64,000 bases of DNA from Sutcliffiella deserti (GTDB taxonomy: Bacteria; Bacillota; Bacilli; Bacillales; Bacillaceae_I). The stretch lies in the NCBI RefSeq assembly GCF_020037475.1, contig NZ_JAIQDB010000002.1, forward strand, positions 1 to 64,000, given 5' to 3'. A program made the position numbers and the translations under genes. Under the pieces are notes generated by a model, which was not told where the DNA came from, did no database searches, and saw only the letters and a list, made by a program, of their open reading frames with translations. This document shows positions 1 to 11,985 of the stretch, one piece after another. Every line of letters begins with the position of its first letter. The stretch's first letter is position 1.

Positions 1-46
1 CGCCCCGCGGAAAGCGAACACCTAGAACGGAAAGGAACAGGAAGTT
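1..46 (+). repeat. tail of a dispersed GC-rich repeat (type B)
   Basis: The first bases (CGCCCCGCGGAAAGCG, then an AACGGAAAGGAACAGG segment) match the end of a repeat near 34,285-34,330 and, inverted, one at 29,990-30,070. The window cuts the copy, so its left part is not visible. Confidence 0.6.
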
Positions 47-89
47 TCAGAACGAACCTACCTACTATTAAAGTAGTAAATAAAAACCA

Positions 90-120
90 TGGTGTACGCG
101 AAAACCCTTCGCGTACACCA
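90..120. terminator. perfect 12-bp hairpin upstream of the thiolase gene
   Basis: TGGTGTACGCGA at 90-101 pairs perfectly with TCGCGTACACCA at 109-120 around a 7-nt loop. On the plus strand it lacks a U-tract; on the minus strand it is followed by a T-rich run, so it may terminate transcription in one or both directions, or serve as an operator. No gene ending here is visible. Confidence 0.5.
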
Positions 121-137
121 AACTCTTCCAATCAAAA

Positions 138-151
138 TGAGCGAGCGTTCA
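138..151. promoter_or_regulatory. candidate TetR-family operator
   Basis: TGAGCG-AG-CGTTCA is a 6-2-6 dyad with one mismatch, a typical TetR-type arrangement. It sits next to a possible -10 (TAAAAT, 158-163) and ahead of a fatty acid degradation cluster that encodes its own TetR regulator. That this regulator binds here is inference. Confidence 0.45.
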
Positions 152-162
152 GTCGAATAAAA

Positions 163-176
163 TGTAAGCGTTTACC
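163..176 (+). promoter_or_regulatory. cre site (CcpA) before the thiolase gene
   Basis: TGTAAGCGTTTACC matches the cre consensus TGWAANCGNTNWCA except at the last base. The B. subtilis mmg operon is known to be repressed through a cre, so catabolite repression of this cluster is expected. Confidence 0.7.
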
Positions 177-198
177 ACCATTAAAGGAGGAACCAACA

Positions 199-1377
199 AT
201 GGGAAAAACAGTAATCGTAAGCGGAGTGCGTACACCAATCGGTAAATTTGCAGGAGGCCTAAGCTCCCTAACTGCAGTAGACCTAGGCGCAGTGGCAATA
301 AAAGAAGCCTTAACGAGAGCAAAAGTGGAAGCAGGTTCAGTAGGAGAGGTAATCTTTGGAACAGTACTACAAGGCGGACAGGGTCAAATACCATCTCGCC
401 AAGCTGCACACAAAGCAGGACTTCCCTGGAACGTGAAAACCGAAACAATCAATAAAGTTTGTGCTTCAGGAATGAGAAGTGTGACATTAGCAGATATCTT
501 GATCCGTGCTGGCGAAGAGGAAGTCATCGTTGCAGGGGGAATGGAAAGTATGAGCAATGCTCCGTATATCCTTCCTAAAGCAAGATGGGGACTTCGTATG
601 GGAGATAGCAGTGTTAAGGATCTGATGGTGCATGATGGCTTGACATGCACGTTTACCGGCGTTCATATGGGTACATATGGAAACAGCGTCGCAAAAGAGA
701 TGGAGATCTCAAGGGAAGACCAGGATGCATGGGCGTTCAGAAGTCATCAACGAGCAGTGGAAGCGATGGAAAAAGGAATTTTCGCCGAAGAGATCGTCCC
801 AGTAGAGGTACCTCAGCGAAAAGGGGAGCCGGTTATTGTAAGCAAGGATGAATCGCCGCGTAAAGATACTTCAATTGAAAAGCTGTCTTCCTTAAGACCG
901 GCATTTGACCATGACGGAACCATCACTGCCGGAAATGCACCTGGAGTCAATGATGGAGCGAGCGCACTCGTCCTTATGAGCGAAGAACGTGCGGCAAAAG
1001 AAGGAAAGCAGCCGATCGCAACGATTTTGGGGCAAGCCTCGATAGCAGTGGAAGCAAAGGATTTTCCTAAAACACCAGGAATGGTGATTAACGAGCTTTT
1101 ATCCAAAACAGGAACGAAACTTGAAGAGATTGACCTTTTTGAAATTAATGAAGCTTTTGCGGCAGTGGCTTTGGCATCAGCAAACCTTGCAGGGCTAGAT
1201 CTAGAAAAAGTAAATGTAAACGGCGGGTCAGTCGCACTTGGTCATCCAATCGGAGCAAGTGGGGCGCGCATTATTGTTTCCCTTATTCATGAACTTAAGC
1301 GACGTGGCGGTGGACTTGGAATCGCGTCCATCTGCAGTGGCGGCGGCCAAGGCGATGCTATTCTGATTAAAGTGTAA
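199..1377 (+). CDS. mmgA: acetyl-CoA C-acetyltransferase (thiolase)
   Basis: A 392-residue thiolase that reversibly cleaves acetoacetyl-CoA to two acetyl-CoA, or ends a beta-oxidation cycle. The nucleophilic Cys88 lies in NKVCASGMRS, His349 in LGHPIGASG and the acid/base Cys379 in CSGGGQG, so the active site is complete. Length is normal for the family. An AAAGGAGG ribosome binding site lies 7 nt before ATG. It is the first gene of a cluster with mmgB and acyl-CoA dehydrogenases, as in the B. subtilis mmg operon, and a cre plus a TetR-like dyad precede it. Substrate preference (short or longer acyl chain) cannot be read from sequence. Confidence 0.93.
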   Translation: MGKTVIVSGVRTPIGKFAGGLSSLTAVDLGAVAIKEALTRAKVEAGSVGEVIFGTVLQGGQGQIPSRQAAHKAGLPWNVKTETINKVCASGMRSVTLADILIRAGEEEVIVAGGMESMSNAPYILPKARWGLRMGDSSVKDLMVHDGLTCTFTGVHMGTYGNSVAKEMEISREDQDAWAFRSHQRAVEAMEKGIFAEEIVPVEVPQRKGEPVIVSKDESPRKDTSIEKLSSLRPAFDHDGTITAGNAPGVNDGASALVLMSEERAAKEGKQPIATILGQASIAVEAKDFPKTPGMVINELLSKTGTKLEEIDLFEINEAFAAVALASANLAGLDLEKVNVNGGSVALGHPIGASGARIIVSLIHELKRRGGGLGIASICSGGGQGDAILIKV

Positions 1378-1401
1378 ATCAATTTAGGAGGGACATATAA
1401 G

Positions 1402-2256
1402 ATGACGATTAAAAATGTAATGGTAATTGGGGCAGGACAAATGGGTTCTGGAATTGCACAGGTTTGTGCGATGGCAGGCTTTCATGTATACATGAACGAT
1501 TTGAAGCAGGAATTCCTTGATCGCGGGCTAGCGAGCATCACAAAAAATATCACAAGAGCAGTCGACAAAGGAAGAATGACCGAAGAGGAAAAAGAAAAAG
1601 TACTAGGCAACCTGACGACAACTACGACGTTAGAAGATGCCAAACATGTAGATATTGTCATTGAAGCGGCAGTTGAAAACATGGATATTAAGAAAAAGAT
1701 TTTTGGAGAATTGGATAAAATTGCTCCAGAGCATACGATTTTGGCGAGCAATACCTCCTCCTTGCCGATCACAGAAATTGCAGCAGCAACAAGCAGACCG
1801 GAAAAAGTAATTGGGATGCACTTTATGAATCCAGTGCCTGTTATGAAGCTGGTGGAAATCATCCGTGGCCTTCAAACAGCAGACGAGGTATACCAAACGA
1901 TTGAGGACATGACAAAAGAATTGCAAAAAGTGCCAGTAGAAGTAAATGACTTTCCTGGTTTTGTATCCAATCGCGTACTGATGCCTATGATTAACGAAGC
2001 GATCTTTACCGTCTATGAGGGAGTAGCAACACCAGAAGCGATTGATGAAGTGATGAAGCTTGGGATGAACCACCCAATGGGGCCGCTTACGCTCGCTGAC
2101 TTTATCGGGTTGGACACATGCCTTTATATTATGGAAACCTTGCATGAAGGCTTTGGCGACGACAAATACCGTCCATGCCCACTGCTTCGAAAATATGTAA
2201 AAGCAGGCTGGCTCGGCCGCAAAACAGGACGCGGATTTTACACATACGAAACATAA
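1402..2256 (+). CDS. mmgB: 3-hydroxybutyryl-CoA dehydrogenase
   Basis: A 284-residue NAD-dependent 3-hydroxyacyl-CoA dehydrogenase that oxidises 3-hydroxybutyryl-CoA to acetoacetyl-CoA, the substrate of the preceding thiolase. The Rossmann motif [10 protein letters not shown] is at residues 10-19 and catalytic His140 is in GMHFMNPVP; the C-terminal dimerisation domain is complete and ends with a typical GRKTGRGFY stretch. It starts 24 nt after the thiolase behind an AGGAGG site, so the two are surely cotranscribed. Length and motifs match B. subtilis MmgB and clostridial Hbd. Confidence 0.93.
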   Translation: MTIKNVMVIGAGQMGSGIAQVCAMAGFHVYMNDLKQEFLDRGLASITKNITRAVDKGRMTEEEKEKVLGNLTTTTTLEDAKHVDIVIEAAVENMDIKKKIFGELDKIAPEHTILASNTSSLPITEIAAATSRPEKVIGMHFMNPVPVMKLVEIIRGLQTADEVYQTIEDMTKELQKVPVEVNDFPGFVSNRVLMPMINEAIFTVYEGVATPEAIDEVMKLGMNHPMGPLTLADFIGLDTCLYIMETLHEGFGDDKYRPCPLLRKYVKAGWLGRKTGRGFYTYET

Positions 2257-2307
2257 AGAGACGAAAACTCCATAATAAATCAGGCAGCAAGAAAGGGGTC
2301 GGAAAGT

Positions 2308-3444
2308 ATGAACTTACGCTTCACCGAAGAACAAGAAATGGTGCGGAAAATGGTACGTGATTTTGCCGAAACGGAAATCGCGCCATTTGTGGAAAAAATG
2401 GAAGAGGGCGAGTTTCCTCGTGAAATTTTAAAGAAAATGGCAGACCTTGGGTTAATGGGGATGACCATTCCTGAAGAGTACGGCGGAGCAGGGATGGACT
2501 TTCCATCTTATATTATTGCAATCAATGAGCTGTCCCGTGTTAGTGCGACAATCGGTGTGATTCTCTCGGTTCATACATCTGTTGGGACAAATCCGATTCT
2601 TTATTTCGGAACAGAAGAGCAAAAGCAAAAATACGTGACAAAGCTTGCAAGTGGGGAGTACTTAGGAGCCTTTTGTTTAACAGAGCCTAGTGCCGGTTCT
2701 GATGCAGGCAGCCTGAAAACTCGGGCGGTCAAACATGAGGACCATTATGTGTTGAATGGTTCGAAAGTCTTCATCACAAACGGAGGAGAAGCGGATACCT
2801 ACATCGTGTTTGCTTCCACTGATCCAAGCCTTGGGGCAAAAGGTGTTTCTGCCTTTATTGTGGAAAAGGACACTCCAGGATTTATCATCGGAAAAGACGA
2901 GCAAAAAATGGGATTACACGGTTCAAGAACGGTGCAGCTAACATTTGAGGATGCGAGAGTGCCGGCAGAAAATCTGCTTGGAAAAGAGGGCGAAGGATTT
3001 AAAATTGCCTTGGCGAACCTCGATGTCGGACGTATTGGGATAGCGGCTCAATCTCTTGGAATTGCAGAAGCAGCCTTGGAGCATGCAACATCGTACGCTA
3101 AGGAACGAGTACAGTTTGGAAAGCCGATCGCTCTCCAGCAGGGAGTAGGCTTTAAGCTTGCAGATATGGCAACGGCGGTAGAAGGTGCAAAGCTATTAAC
3201 CTATCGTGCAGCAAACCTGCGTGCACAAGGAAAACCTTGTGGCAAAGAAGCGTCCATGGCGAAGCTTTTTGCCTCCCAAACCGCAATGAATGTTGCAACA
3301 GAAGCGATTCAAGTATACGGAGGCTACGGCTATACAAAGGACTACCCTGTCGAACGCTTCTTCCGAGATGCGAAAGTATGTGAAATCTACGAAGGAACAA
3401 GTGAAATACAACGCGTAGTAATAGCAAAACATCTATTAAACTAA
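2308..3444 (+). CDS. acyl-CoA dehydrogenase (first paralogue)
   Basis: A 378-residue FAD-dependent acyl-CoA dehydrogenase, which introduces the 2,3-double bond in a short- or branched-chain acyl-CoA and passes electrons to electron-transfer flavoprotein. Family signatures are present: [11 protein letters not shown] near residue 130, a C-terminal FGGYGYT-like [11 protein letters not shown], and the catalytic Glu362 in YEGTSEIQR. It lies 51 nt after mmgB in the same operon, the position of mmgC in B. subtilis. It shares the fold and many blocks with the next gene but is clearly diverged from it, suggesting a different chain preference. Exact substrate unknown. Confidence 0.9.
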   Translation: MNLRFTEEQEMVRKMVRDFAETEIAPFVEKMEEGEFPREILKKMADLGLMGMTIPEEYGGAGMDFPSYIIAINELSRVSATIGVILSVHTSVGTNPILYFGTEEQKQKYVTKLASGEYLGAFCLTEPSAGSDAGSLKTRAVKHEDHYVLNGSKVFITNGGEADTYIVFASTDPSLGAKGVSAFIVEKDTPGFIIGKDEQKMGLHGSRTVQLTFEDARVPAENLLGKEGEGFKIALANLDVGRIGIAAQSLGIAEAALEHATSYAKERVQFGKPIALQQGVGFKLADMATAVEGAKLLTYRAANLRAQGKPCGKEASMAKLFASQTAMNVATEAIQVYGGYGYTKDYPVERFFRDAKVCEIYEGTSEIQRVVIAKHLLN

Positions 3445-3527
3445 GAACCTTTTCATAAAACTCCTTCCATAAAGTTTGTCGCTTTAAGCACGAAAAAAAT
3501 CGAAAATTGGATATACCCATACAAAAT

Positions 3528-3608
3528 TAGAGTCTGTTGAAGATACCGGTTGATAATAGTACTTCACCAGCCTTTTGCGGAAATCAAAAGCGGCGTATAA
3601 CCTAGCCT
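3528..3608 (+). repeat. internally deleted MITE-like repeat
   Basis: The stretch joins the left end of the dispersed repeat (TCTGTTGAAG ... TTGATAATAG) directly to its right end (CTTTTGCGGAAATCAA ... AACCTAGCCT), omitting the roughly 100-bp GC-rich centre present at 18,183-18,368. It therefore looks like a deletion derivative of the same element. Confidence 0.6.
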
Positions 3609-3671
3609 AAAATTAAATAAGTAAAGAGCACGGCAGCAAGGACTAAACTTACTAACCAGGGGGAAAAACAA

Positions 3672-4811
3672 ATGAATTTTTTACTAAGTGAAGAACATGA
3701 AATGATTCGTAAAATGGTGCGCGATTTTGCCAAAAATGAAGTAGAACCAACCGCAGCAGAGCGTGACGAAGAAGAACGTTTTGACATGGATATTTTCCGC
3801 AAAATGGCGGATCTAGGCTTAACGGGAATTCCTTTTCCGGAAGAGTATGGCGGAATCGGCAGTGACTATCTGGCGTATTGCATAGCGGTAGAGGAACTTT
3901 CCCGTGTATGTGCATCCACAGGGGTAACTTTATCGGCGCACACGTCTCTTGCAAGCTGGCCGATCTATAAATACGGGACAGAAGAGCAAAAGCAAAAGTA
4001 TCTTGTGCCGTTAGCGCAAGGAACAAGCATCGGAGGCTATGGTTTAACAGAACCAGGGTCAGGGTCGGATGCAGGCGGAATGCGGACAACGGCGAAGCTT
4101 GATGGCGACCATTATGTGCTAAATGGCTCGAAAATCTTCATTACAAACGGCGGAATTGCAGACATCTATGTGGTATTTGCCGTTACTGATCAGGACCTTA
4201 AGAATAAAGGAACAAGTGCTTTTATTATTGATAGCAGTTTCCCAGGCTTTAGTGTCGGGAAAAAAGAGAAAAAGCTAGGTATTCGTTCTTCACCAACAAC
4301 GGAAATAATTTTTGAAGACTGCCGTGTGCCGGTGGAAAACCTGTTAGGTCAAGAAGGAGAAGGATTTAAGATAGCAATGACAACACTTGATGGCGGACGA
4401 AACGGAATCGCGGCCCAAGCGGTTGGAATTGCACAAGGAGCTTTGGATGCATCAGTAGCGTATGCGAAGGAACGTGTTCAATTCGGGAAGCCAATTGCAG
4501 CACAGCAGGGTGTAAGCTTTAAATTAGCCGACATGGCAACTTCAATCGAAGCTTCAAGACTTTTAACCTATCAAGCGGCATGGCGCGAGTCAGAGGGCTT
4601 AAGCTATGGTAAGGAATCGGCGATGTCGAAGCTTATTGCAGGTGACACAGCCATGAAGGTGACAACCGAGGCGGTTCAAGTATTCGGCGGGTACGGCTAT
4701 ACGAAGGACTATCCGGTGGAGCGTTATATGAGAGATGCTAAAATCACACAAATTTACGAAGGAACACAGGAAATTCAACGTCTCGTCATCTCCAGAATGC
4801 TCACGAAGTAA
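3672..4811 (+). CDS. acdA: acyl-CoA dehydrogenase AcdA
   Basis: A 379-residue acyl-CoA dehydrogenase close to B. subtilis AcdA in opening sequence ([20 protein letters not shown]) and in synteny, upstream of rpoE-pyrG. It shows [33 protein letters not shown] and catalytic Glu363 in YEGTQEIQR. Start is ATG behind a CCAGGGGGAAA site. A 227-nt gap with a repeat remnant separates it from the previous paralogue, so it may have its own promoter. The TetR gene begins within a few bases of its stop, implying cotranscription with the regulator and icmF. Confidence 0.92.
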   Translation: MNFLLSEEHEMIRKMVRDFAKNEVEPTAAERDEEERFDMDIFRKMADLGLTGIPFPEEYGGIGSDYLAYCIAVEELSRVCASTGVTLSAHTSLASWPIYKYGTEEQKQKYLVPLAQGTSIGGYGLTEPGSGSDAGGMRTTAKLDGDHYVLNGSKIFITNGGIADIYVVFAVTDQDLKNKGTSAFIIDSSFPGFSVGKKEKKLGIRSSPTTEIIFEDCRVPVENLLGQEGEGFKIAMTTLDGGRNGIAAQAVGIAQGALDASVAYAKERVQFGKPIAAQQGVSFKLADMATSIEASRLLTYQAAWRESEGLSYGKESAMSKLIAGDTAMKVTTEAVQVFGGYGYTKDYPVERYMRDAKITQIYEGTQEIQRLVISRMLTK

Positions 4812-4815
4812 GTGG

Positions 4816-5481
4816 ATGGATAAGGGGATGAAGAAACGGGAAGTCCATGCATCCGTCAAAGATGAGCGATTGATTGAGAAACGGCGGGACCAAATGATTA
4901 AAGGGGCAGTCAGTCTTTTTAAGGAAAAAGGCTTTCACCGCACAACCACCCGTGAAATAGCGAAAGAAGCGGGCTTTAGTATTGGAACCTTGTATGAATA
5001 CATCCGCACAAAAGAAGATGTTCTTTATTTAGTATGTGACCGCATTTACGACCAGGTGGGAGAGAGGCTGCAGCAGGAATTAGACATGAAGCGCGGCAAT
5101 CTCGAAAGCTTAAAATCTGCTATTTCCTATTACTTCCGAGTGATGGATGAAATGCAGGATGAAGTGCTTGTGATGTACCAGGAGGCAAAATCGCTTTCCA
5201 AAGATGCTTTGCCATATGTGTTAAATAAAGAGCTTGAAATGGTTGCGATGTTTGAACAGGTGATCAGAAATTGTATGGCAGCAGAGGGAATGAAATTAAA
5301 AGAGCAGGAAATTCAATTGATGGCGCACAATATTTTCGTTCAGGGGCAGATGTGGGGCTTTCGCCGCTGGGTGCTTCATAAGCATTTCTGTCTCGAGGAT
5401 TATATTGCAGGCCAAATTGAACTGTTAATTAACGGTCTAACAAAGGGGGAGCACGTGAATGGAAATCTATCGTCCAACTAA
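4816..5481 (+). CDS. TetR/AcrR-family regulator of acyl-CoA catabolism
   Basis: A repressor of about 221 residues with an N-terminal TetR helix-turn-helix ([24 protein letters not shown] region) and an all-helical ligand domain. The frame is open upstream into acdA; I chose ATG 4816, just after the acdA stop, although ATG 4828 is also possible and neither has ideal ribosome-site spacing. Its 3' end overlaps icmF by 23 bp, so the two are translationally linked. Location suggests it senses an acyl-CoA and controls this cluster, possibly through the dyad at 138-151; that is inference. Confidence 0.85.
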   Translation: MDKGMKKREVHASVKDERLIEKRRDQMIKGAVSLFKEKGFHRTTTREIAKEAGFSIGTLYEYIRTKEDVLYLVCDRIYDQVGERLQQELDMKRGNLESLKSAISYYFRVMDEMQDEVLVMYQEAKSLSKDALPYVLNKELEMVAMFEQVIRNCMAAEGMKLKEQEIQLMAHNIFVQGQMWGFRRWVLHKHFCLEDYIAGQIELLINGLTKGEHVNGNLSSN

Positions 5482-8400
5482 CCATATCCGATTTGTGACA
5501 GCATCCAGTCTTTTTGATGGTCATGATGCATCAATCAATATTATGCGACGAATCTTGCAAGCGAGTGGGGCAGAGGTGATTCACCTTGGTCATAATCGAT
5601 CAGTGGAGGAAATTGTCAACGCAGCAATCCAAGAGGATGTCCAAGGCATTGCGATATCCTCTTACCAAGGCGGACATGTAGAATATTTCAAGTACATGTT
5701 TGATCTTTTAAAAGAAAAAAATGCTAGCCACATTAAAATATATGGAGGCGGTGGGGGAGTTATCATCCCAAGTGAGATCAAGGAGCTTCATGCGTACGGA
5801 ATTTCCCGCATTTTCTCACCAGAGGACGGCCGGGAGCATGGCTTGCAGGGCATGATTAATTCGATGCTAGAGGATTGTGATTTTGTTACAGCCAAATCAC
5901 TGGATGAGGAAATCGACGAGTTAACGGCTGACGACCACCAAGCGATTGCAAAGTTAATTACACTTGCTGAACTGCAGGTAACAACCAATGAAGAAGTAGC
6001 CGCAACAGCGCAGGCAGCTTTGACGAAGGTAAAAGAAAAGCAAAAAACCGTACCGGTTCTTGGAATTACAGGGACAGGTGGAGCGGGGAAAAGCTCCCTT
6101 ACTGATGAGCTGATCAGACGCTTCATTAATGAAGTACCTGATAACAAAGTCGCAATTCTTTCTATCGATCCTACTAAACAGAAAACAGGTGGCGCACTAT
6201 TAGGAGACCGCATCCGGATGAATGCGATTTTCAATCCAAGGGTGTATATGCGCTCCCTTGCAACCCGTGGTTCTCGTTCCGAGCTGTCGCTTGCGATTCA
6301 GGATGCAATTAGTGTCGTTAAAGCAGCTGGCTTTGACCTGATTATCGTGGAAACGAGCGGGATTGGCCAAGGAAATGCCGGCATCACGGAGATTTGTGAT
6401 ATTTCCATGTATGTGATGACAAGTGAATTTGGTGCTCCATCACAGCTAGAGAAAATCGATATGATCGACTATGCAGACCTTATTGTCATCAATAAATATG
6501 AACGCAAAGGTTCAGAGGATGCTAAGCGCCAGGTGCAAAAGCAATATCAGCGCAGCCGTCTTTTATGGGATAAAGAACTGGATGAGATGCCGGTTTACGG
6601 AACGATTGCCAGTCAGTTTAATGATCTTGGAACGAACACCTTGTTTCAAGCACTATTAGGGCTGATTAATGAGAAAACTGGAAAAAATCACACCTCTAGC
6701 TTGCCAACCTCGAAAGAAGTGGAAAAGCAGAATGTGATCATCCCGAATGATCGTCGCTATTATTTGCGGGAGATCAGCGACACGGTTCGCAACTACCATA
6801 AAGAGGCAGGAGAACAAGTGGAGCTGGCGCGCAAGCTTTTCCAATTGGATGGAGCAATGGAAGCTGCTTCTGATAAGGAAGATTTGGTAGAGGCGCTTCG
6901 TATTATTCGCAGGGAGTATGAGGAGAAGCTTACGACAGAATCTCGTAAAATTTTGGCAGGCTGGGAAGAGAAGAAGGAAAAGTATTCTGGTGATCAGTTT
7001 GTGACGAAGATCCGCGACAAGGAGATTATTACCAAATTGACGACGAAAAGTTTGTCAGGGTTGGCGATTCCAAAAGTGGTGCTGCCGAAATATGTGGATT
7101 ACGGAGAGATTTTGAAATGGGTGTATCGTGAGAATGTACCAGGGGAGTTCCCTTATACAGCAGGTGTCTTTCCGTTTAAACGTGAAGGCGAGGATCCTAA
7201 GCGTCAATTCGCTGGAGAAGGAACTCCGGAGAGAACAAATCGCCGCTTCCATTATTTAAGTAAGGATGATGATGCGAAACGTTTGAGTACGGCGTTCGAT
7301 TCGGTAACGCTTTATGGGGAAGATCCGGCACCACGTCCTGATATTTATGGAAAAGTTGGAAATAGCGGGGTAAGCATTTGTACGCTTGATGATATGAAAA
7401 AGCTGTATGCGGGCTTTGACCTTTGTGCTCCAAGTACATCGGTTTCCATGACCATTAACGGACCGGCTCCTGTTATTTTGGCGATGTTTATGAATACAGC
7501 GATTGATCAGCAGGTGCAGGCACGAGAAGAAGAGCTTGGCCGCATGTTAACTTTGGAAGAGTATACGGAAGTTCGTGCGAAAACCTTGCAAACGGTTCGT
7601 GGTACGGTGCAAGCGGATATTTTAAAAGAAGACCAGGGGCAAAATACTTGTATCTTCTCCACAGAATTTGCATTAAGGGTAATGGGAGATATTCAGCAAT
7701 ATTTTATTGATAAAAAGGTGCGGAACTATTATTCTGTCTCTATTTCCGGCTACCATATCGCAGAAGCGGGGGCAAACCCGATTACCCAGTTGGCTTTTAC
7801 CCTGTCCAATGGCTTTACGTATGTAGAATACTATTTAAGCCGCGGTATGAACATTGATGACTTTGCGCCAAACTTGAGCTTTTTCTTCAGCAATGGCCTT
7901 GATGCAGAGTATACGGTGATTGGCCGTGTGGCACGCCGCATTTGGGCAACCGTGATGAAAAATAAATACAAGGCAAATGAACGAAGCCAGAAACTGAAAT
8001 ACCATGTGCAAACTTCTGGACGTTCCTTGCATGCGCAGGAGATTGACTTTAATGATATTCGTACCACCTTGCAAGCGTTAATGGCGTTGCAGGATAACTG
8101 TAACTCCCTTCATACCAATGCGTATGATGAGGCGATTACGACACCAACGGAGGAATCGGTGCGACGTGCGATGGCGATTCAGATGATTATTACGAAAGAG
8201 CATGGCTTGGCGAAAAATGAAAATCCGCTGCAGGGCTCCTTTGTAGTGGAAGAGCTGACAGACCTTGTAGAAGAAATGGTCCTACAGGAGTTTGAACGCC
8301 TTAATGATCGCGGCGGTGTGCTTGGAGCGATGGAAACCCAGTACCAGCGTGGGAAAATTCAGGACGAATCGATGTACTATGAAATGAAAAAGCACACAGG

Positions 8401-8704
8401 GGAGCTTCCGATTATCGGTGTGAACACCTATCAAAACCCAACGCCACCTTCTGAGGACGATTTGAACGATATCGAGCTAGCTCGTTCCACTGAAGAGGAA
8501 AAGGAAACTCAGATTCGCAATTTAACCTCCTTCCAAGAGCGTAACAGTGACAAGGTGGAAGAAGCGTTAACAAGGCTAAAGCAAGTGGCCATTAATGGCG
8601 AGAATATTTTTGAAGAGCTGATGGATACAGTAAAAGTGGCGAGCCTCGGGCAGATCACAACGGCATTGTATGAAGTTGGCGGACAGTTTAGACGGAATAT
8701 GTAA
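5459..8704 (+). CDS. icmF: fused isobutyryl-CoA mutase IcmF
   Basis: A 1081-residue adenosylcobalamin enzyme combining three modules: a B12-binding domain (about residues 10-140, with Asp20-x-His22 as in the DxHxxG cobalt-ligand motif), a MeaB-type G-protein chaperone (P-loop GTGGAGKSS at 205-213), and a mutase domain (about 530-1081). It interconverts isobutyryl-CoA and n-butyryl-CoA. The active-site segment YTAGVFPF carries Phe where methylmalonyl-CoA mutases carry Tyr, which supports acyl rather than methylmalonyl substrates; some IcmF also act on isovaleryl/pivalyl-CoA. ATG 5459 follows AAAGGGGGAG. It links branched-chain acyl-CoA to the beta-oxidation genes upstream. B. subtilis lacks this gene. 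Confidence 0.93.
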   Translation: MEIYRPTNHIRFVTASSLFDGHDASINIMRRILQASGAEVIHLGHNRSVEEIVNAAIQEDVQGIAISSYQGGHVEYFKYMFDLLKEKNASHIKIYGGGGGVIIPSEIKELHAYGISRIFSPEDGREHGLQGMINSMLEDCDFVTAKSLDEEIDELTADDHQAIAKLITLAELQVTTNEEVAATAQAALTKVKEKQKTVPVLGITGTGGAGKSSLTDELIRRFINEVPDNKVAILSIDPTKQKTGGALLGDRIRMNAIFNPRVYMRSLATRGSRSELSLAIQDAISVVKAAGFDLIIVETSGIGQGNAGITEICDISMYVMTSEFGAPSQLEKIDMIDYADLIVINKYERKGSEDAKRQVQKQYQRSRLLWDKELDEMPVYGTIASQFNDLGTNTLFQALLGLINEKTGKNHTSSLPTSKEVEKQNVIIPNDRRYYLREISDTVRNYHKEAGEQVELARKLFQLDGAMEAASDKEDLVEALRIIRREYEEKLTTESRKILAGWEEKKEKYSGDQFVTKIRDKEIITKLTTKSLSGLAIPKVVLPKYVDYGEILKWVYRENVPGEFPYTAGVFPFKREGEDPKRQFAGEGTPERTNRRFHYLSKDDDAKRLSTAFDSVTLYGEDPAPRPDIYGKVGNSGVSICTLDDMKKLYAGFDLCAPSTSVSMTINGPAPVILAMFMNTAIDQQVQAREEELGRMLTLEEYTEVRAKTLQTVRGTVQADILKEDQGQNTCIFSTEFALRVMGDIQQYFIDKKVRNYYSVSISGYHIAEAGANPITQLAFTLSNGFTYVEYYLSRGMNIDDFAPNLSFFFSNGLDAEYTVIGRVARRIWATVMKNKYKANERSQKLKYHVQTSGRSLHAQEIDFNDIRTTLQALMALQDNCNSLHTNAYDEAITTPTEESVRRAMAIQMIITKEHGLAKNENPLQGSFVVEELTDLVEEMVLQEFERLNDRGGVLGAMETQYQRGKIQDESMYYEMKKHTGELPIIGVNTYQNPTPPSEDDLNDIELARSTEEEKETQIRNLTSFQERNSDKVEEALTRLKQVAINGENIFEELMDTVKVASLGQITTALYEVGGQFRRNM

Positions 8705-8725
8705 CAGGGCTTTTAGCCTGCTAGC

Positions 8726-8774
8726 GGGTGCATGCCCTCCACTGCTTATTGCTTTGGTGGGGCATGCGCCCTTT
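8726..8774 (+). terminator. hairpin after icmF
   Basis: GGGTGCATGCCC (8726-8737) plus CCAC pairs with GTGG plus GGCATGCGCCC (8757-8771), giving a long GC-rich stem followed by only three T. Likely the end of the acyl-CoA operon, though the U-tract is short. Confidence 0.55.
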
Positions 8775-8922
8775 ACCATCCTGAAAAAAATTTCCGCAAA
8801 GATTTATTTTATGCTGGATTAAACATTGTGTATTTGTTTATAATGAATGGTATGGATTTTTCTAGAAATCTTTAATATTATCGACTTTTACAATTTACAT
8901 ATACAGAAAGGATGTGCAGACA

Positions 8923-9477
8923 TTGGCATTAGACCATTTAACGGCAGAAGAAGTGAAGGAAATGTCTCTAATCGAGATCACTTATGCACTATTCAACGAG
9001 CAAAAGCAATCTTTAACATTTGGTGAACTTATCAAGAAGCTTAAAAAGCTGACAGGATTCAAGGATGCAGATCTTCGCGACAAGCTGTCACAATTTTATA
9101 CGGACCTGAATATTGACGGCCGTTTTATTTGTATCGGGGAAAACCAATGGGGATTACGTGCATGGTATCCTTATGATCAAATAGAAGAGGAAACGACTCC
9201 TCAGGTTAAAACAAAAACCAAGAAGAAAAAGAAAAAATCTGATGACGATGATGATCTTGACGCAGACGAGTTCGATGAACTTGACGAAGAAGAATTGGAG
9301 TTTGACGACCTTGACGATTACGAAGAAGTTGAGGAAGACGACTTTGATGACGATGACGATGATGATGATGATGACGATGATGATGTCGTAGAAGATATCG
9401 TAGAAGATGAAGACTATGACCTCGAAGACGATGAAGAGGACGAAGATGAGGAAGACGAAGACGAAGAAATAAAATAA
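8923..9477 (+). CDS. rpoE: DNA-directed RNA polymerase delta subunit
   Basis: A 184-residue delta factor, a Gram-positive RNA polymerase subunit that speeds enzyme recycling and sensitivity to initiating NTPs. The folded N-terminal domain (about 1-90, ending in WGLRAWYPYDQ) is followed by a Lys-rich hinge and a disordered tail of almost pure Asp/Glu with a run of 12 Asp. TTG at 8923 is preferred as start: AAAGGA lies 10 nt upstream, whereas the GTG at 8914 is almost on top of that site. The tail is encoded by GAT/GAC repeats that could slip. Its position before pyrG is conserved. Confidence 0.93.
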   Translation: MALDHLTAEEVKEMSLIEITYALFNEQKQSLTFGELIKKLKKLTGFKDADLRDKLSQFYTDLNIDGRFICIGENQWGLRAWYPYDQIEEETTPQVKTKTKKKKKKSDDDDDLDADEFDELDEEELEFDDLDDYEEVEEDDFDDDDDDDDDDDDDVVEDIVEDEDYDLEDDEEDEDEEDEDEEIK

Positions 9478-9504
9478 GCATCTTTCCCAATCTAGACAAG
9501 CACG

Positions 9505-9547
9505 GTAGGCAAACACGATGAAAATCGATGTTTGTCTACTGTTTTTT
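9505..9547 (+). terminator. intrinsic terminator of rpoE
   Basis: GTAGGCAAACA (from 9505) pairs with TGTTTGTCTAC (to 9539), and GTTTTTTGTT follows. It separates rpoE from the pyrG promoter. Confidence 0.85.
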
Positions 9548-9611
9548 GTTATAGGTTAGAGAGGAGACTCGATTTAGCAAGTTCCCTCTCTTATACTAGA
9601 TAAATCTGCCC

Positions 9612-9640
9612 TTGACTTTTTATCCCCAACTAGGTAGAAT
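9612..9640 (+). promoter_or_regulatory. sigma-A promoter of pyrG
   Basis: TTGACT at 9612-9617 and TAGAAT at 9635-9640 are 17 bp apart. The expected start at 9648 is the first G of GGGCTCC, the same initially transcribed sequence as B. subtilis pyrG. Confidence 0.85.
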
Positions 9641-9647
9641 CTTTTTT

Positions 9648-9731
9648 GGGCTCCTTTTAAAAGGACAAGAAAGTTTCGATAGATCATCACACGCTCCCTT
9701 GCTAGAAAACTAGTAAGAGGAGCGTTTTTTT
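9648..9731 (+). promoter_or_regulatory. pyrG leader attenuator (CTP-sensing)
   Basis: The predicted transcript begins GGGCUCC and contains an intrinsic terminator, CGCTCC-CTTGCTAG pairing with CTAGTAAGAGGAGCG (9692-9724), then seven T. In B. subtilis, low CTP stalls polymerase after GGG and causes reiterative G addition; the poly-G then pairs with the C/U-rich terminator strand and prevents termination. GGG start, downstream C/U-rich strand and U-tract are all visible here. The mechanism is transferred from the B. subtilis system. Confidence 0.85.
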
Positions 9732-9771
9732 ATTGGTAAAACACAAAAAGGTTACGGACCGATTTTGAAAA

Positions 9772-9817
9772 ATGAGACGCTGTACCTAAGCCAAATTTAG
9801 GAACAGCTTCATTTTTT
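9772..9817 (+). terminator. second intrinsic terminator inside the pyrG leader
   Basis: ATGAGACGCTGTACCTAA pairs, with a small bulge, with TTAGGAACAGCTTCAT and is followed by six T. It lies between the CTP attenuator and pyrG, so transcripts from 9648 would meet it too. The remaining 250 nt to pyrG hold another small hairpin (GATTGTTG/CAACAATC near 9950) and no gene. Confidence 0.65.
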
Positions 9818-10026
9818 ACGAAGGCACTTTCGCAAAAGTTATTGCTGGAAGCTCGCTCGTAAATAATTGGCAATCTGGCTTATGAATTTAGTGTTTTTGA
9901 CTAATGATAAAAATATTAGGCTCTTTTCGTAAAGCTCTTTTCTAAAAGATTGTTGCTGGCCAACAATCAATGCGAAGATAGCTAAATATTAAATGCCTCT
10001 CAAGAAAGAATCAAGATAGTTATTAA

Positions 10027-11676
<1,650 letters not shown>

Positions 11677-11695
11677 TTTACACATAGCACGTGGG

Positions 11696-11730
11696 GAGTT
11701 GGTCCGTTTTTGGACTGGCTCTCTTTTTTT
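11696..11730 (+). terminator. intrinsic terminator of pyrG
   Basis: GAGTTGGTCC (11696-11705) pairs with GGACTGGCTC (11712-11721), using G-U pairs, then a run of T with one C. Confidence 0.8.
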
Positions 11731-11985
11731 GTTGTGCAGAGGACTGAAGGGAGGCGGAAGGGCAGCGCGGCTAGTTGTTTTAGAGGGGTGATTGGTGGCG
11801 GTGCTTCGCCGAAATTGTTTGTGAGTGCATTTTTATATAAAAATAGGGAAATTGGTGATCTTTCAGGAGAATTCCAGCGAGGTTTTAATTAAAATCAGGT
11901 AATTAGAGCTTTTATGGTGCGGGAGGGTGATTTTTTGAGGTTTTATAAGGGGTTTGGAGTTGTATTCTACCTTTTTCCCGGGGCT

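Noticed and set aside
9154..9516. Minus-strand frames opposite the rpoE tail
   Set aside because: They are antisense of Asp/Glu codons, hydrophobic by necessity (Ile/Val/Phe), without start signals.
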